A DNA stretch of 34,413 nt from Saccoglossus kowalevskii (Eukaryota; Hemichordata; Enteropneusta; Harrimaniidae), in NCBI RefSeq assembly GCF_000003605.2, contig NW_003149765.1:637262-671674 (forward strand), given 5' to 3'. The position numbers and the translations under genes were made by a program. The notes beneath the pieces were generated by a model that saw nothing but the letters and a program-made list of their open reading frames with translations, was not told the origin of the DNA and did not search any database. This document shows, piece after piece, positions 34,400-34,413 of the stretch (positions are counted from its first letter, which is position 1; every line of letters begins with the position of its first letter).

Positions 34400-34413
34400 A
34401 GCGGGGGAGTCGT
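34400..34413 (+). mobile_element. MITE copy 3, truncated by the window end
   Basis: The last 14 bases, AGCGGGGGAGTCGT, match the left terminus of copies 1 and 2. The flank is CTAA rather than TTAA. It lies only about 395 bp after copy 2. Only the first end is visible. Confidence 0.65.

Overview
This is metazoan genomic DNA: AT-rich (very roughly 36% GC by eye), intron-bearing, and full of short interspersed and tandem repeats, with a 510-base assembly gap. Prokaryotic gene organisation, CRISPR, rRNA and convincing tRNA genes are absent. The repeat style (short inverted-repeat elements, a TIR element with an internal tandem array, minisatellites) suggests a marine invertebrate such as a lophotrochozoan or an invertebrate deuterostome, but the phylum cannot be fixed from the sequence alone.

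One gene can be rebuilt with good support. It lies on the minus strand between about 20000 and 10522 and encodes a membrane-associated RING-CH (MARCH-family) E3 ubiquitin ligase of 266 residues in four coding exons: 20000-19941, 12641-12395, 12126-11969 and 10857-10522. All junctions are GT-AG and the phases match. The eight zinc ligands (C92, C95, C111, C113, H121, C124, C137, C140) have RING-CH spacing and are split across exons 2 and 3. Exon 4 encodes two transmembrane helices and a short tail. Exon 1 is the least certain part. Just upstream, at 20200-20450, a promoter-like stretch carries a perfect CRE palindrome between two near-identical CCAAT-containing motifs.

The rest is mostly repeats and unassigned DNA. 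From left to right: 1-5898 holds a possible retrocopy tail and two weak exon candidates. A 157-bp MITE with TTAA flanks sits at 5899-6055. A roughly 480-bp TIR element is at 7527-8007, and 34 copies of a tetranucleotide are at 8321-8456. The MARCH gene follows; its 7.3-kb first intron holds a 1.2-kb minisatellite with higher-order structure (16222-17420). The gap (21672-22181) is followed by a 40-bp tandem array in which every unit carries an inverted CCAAT box. The region from 22.5 to 33.8 kb has only weak exon candidates. A second, inverted copy of the MITE is at 33849-34005, and a third copy is cut by the window end at 34400.

Open frames of 60-80 codons are uninformative here. At this base composition about one codon in 14 is a stop, so roughly 60 such frames are expected by chance, about as many as exist. 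Apart from the MARCH exons, all coding candidates are therefore tentative and rest on splice signals or protein character, not length.
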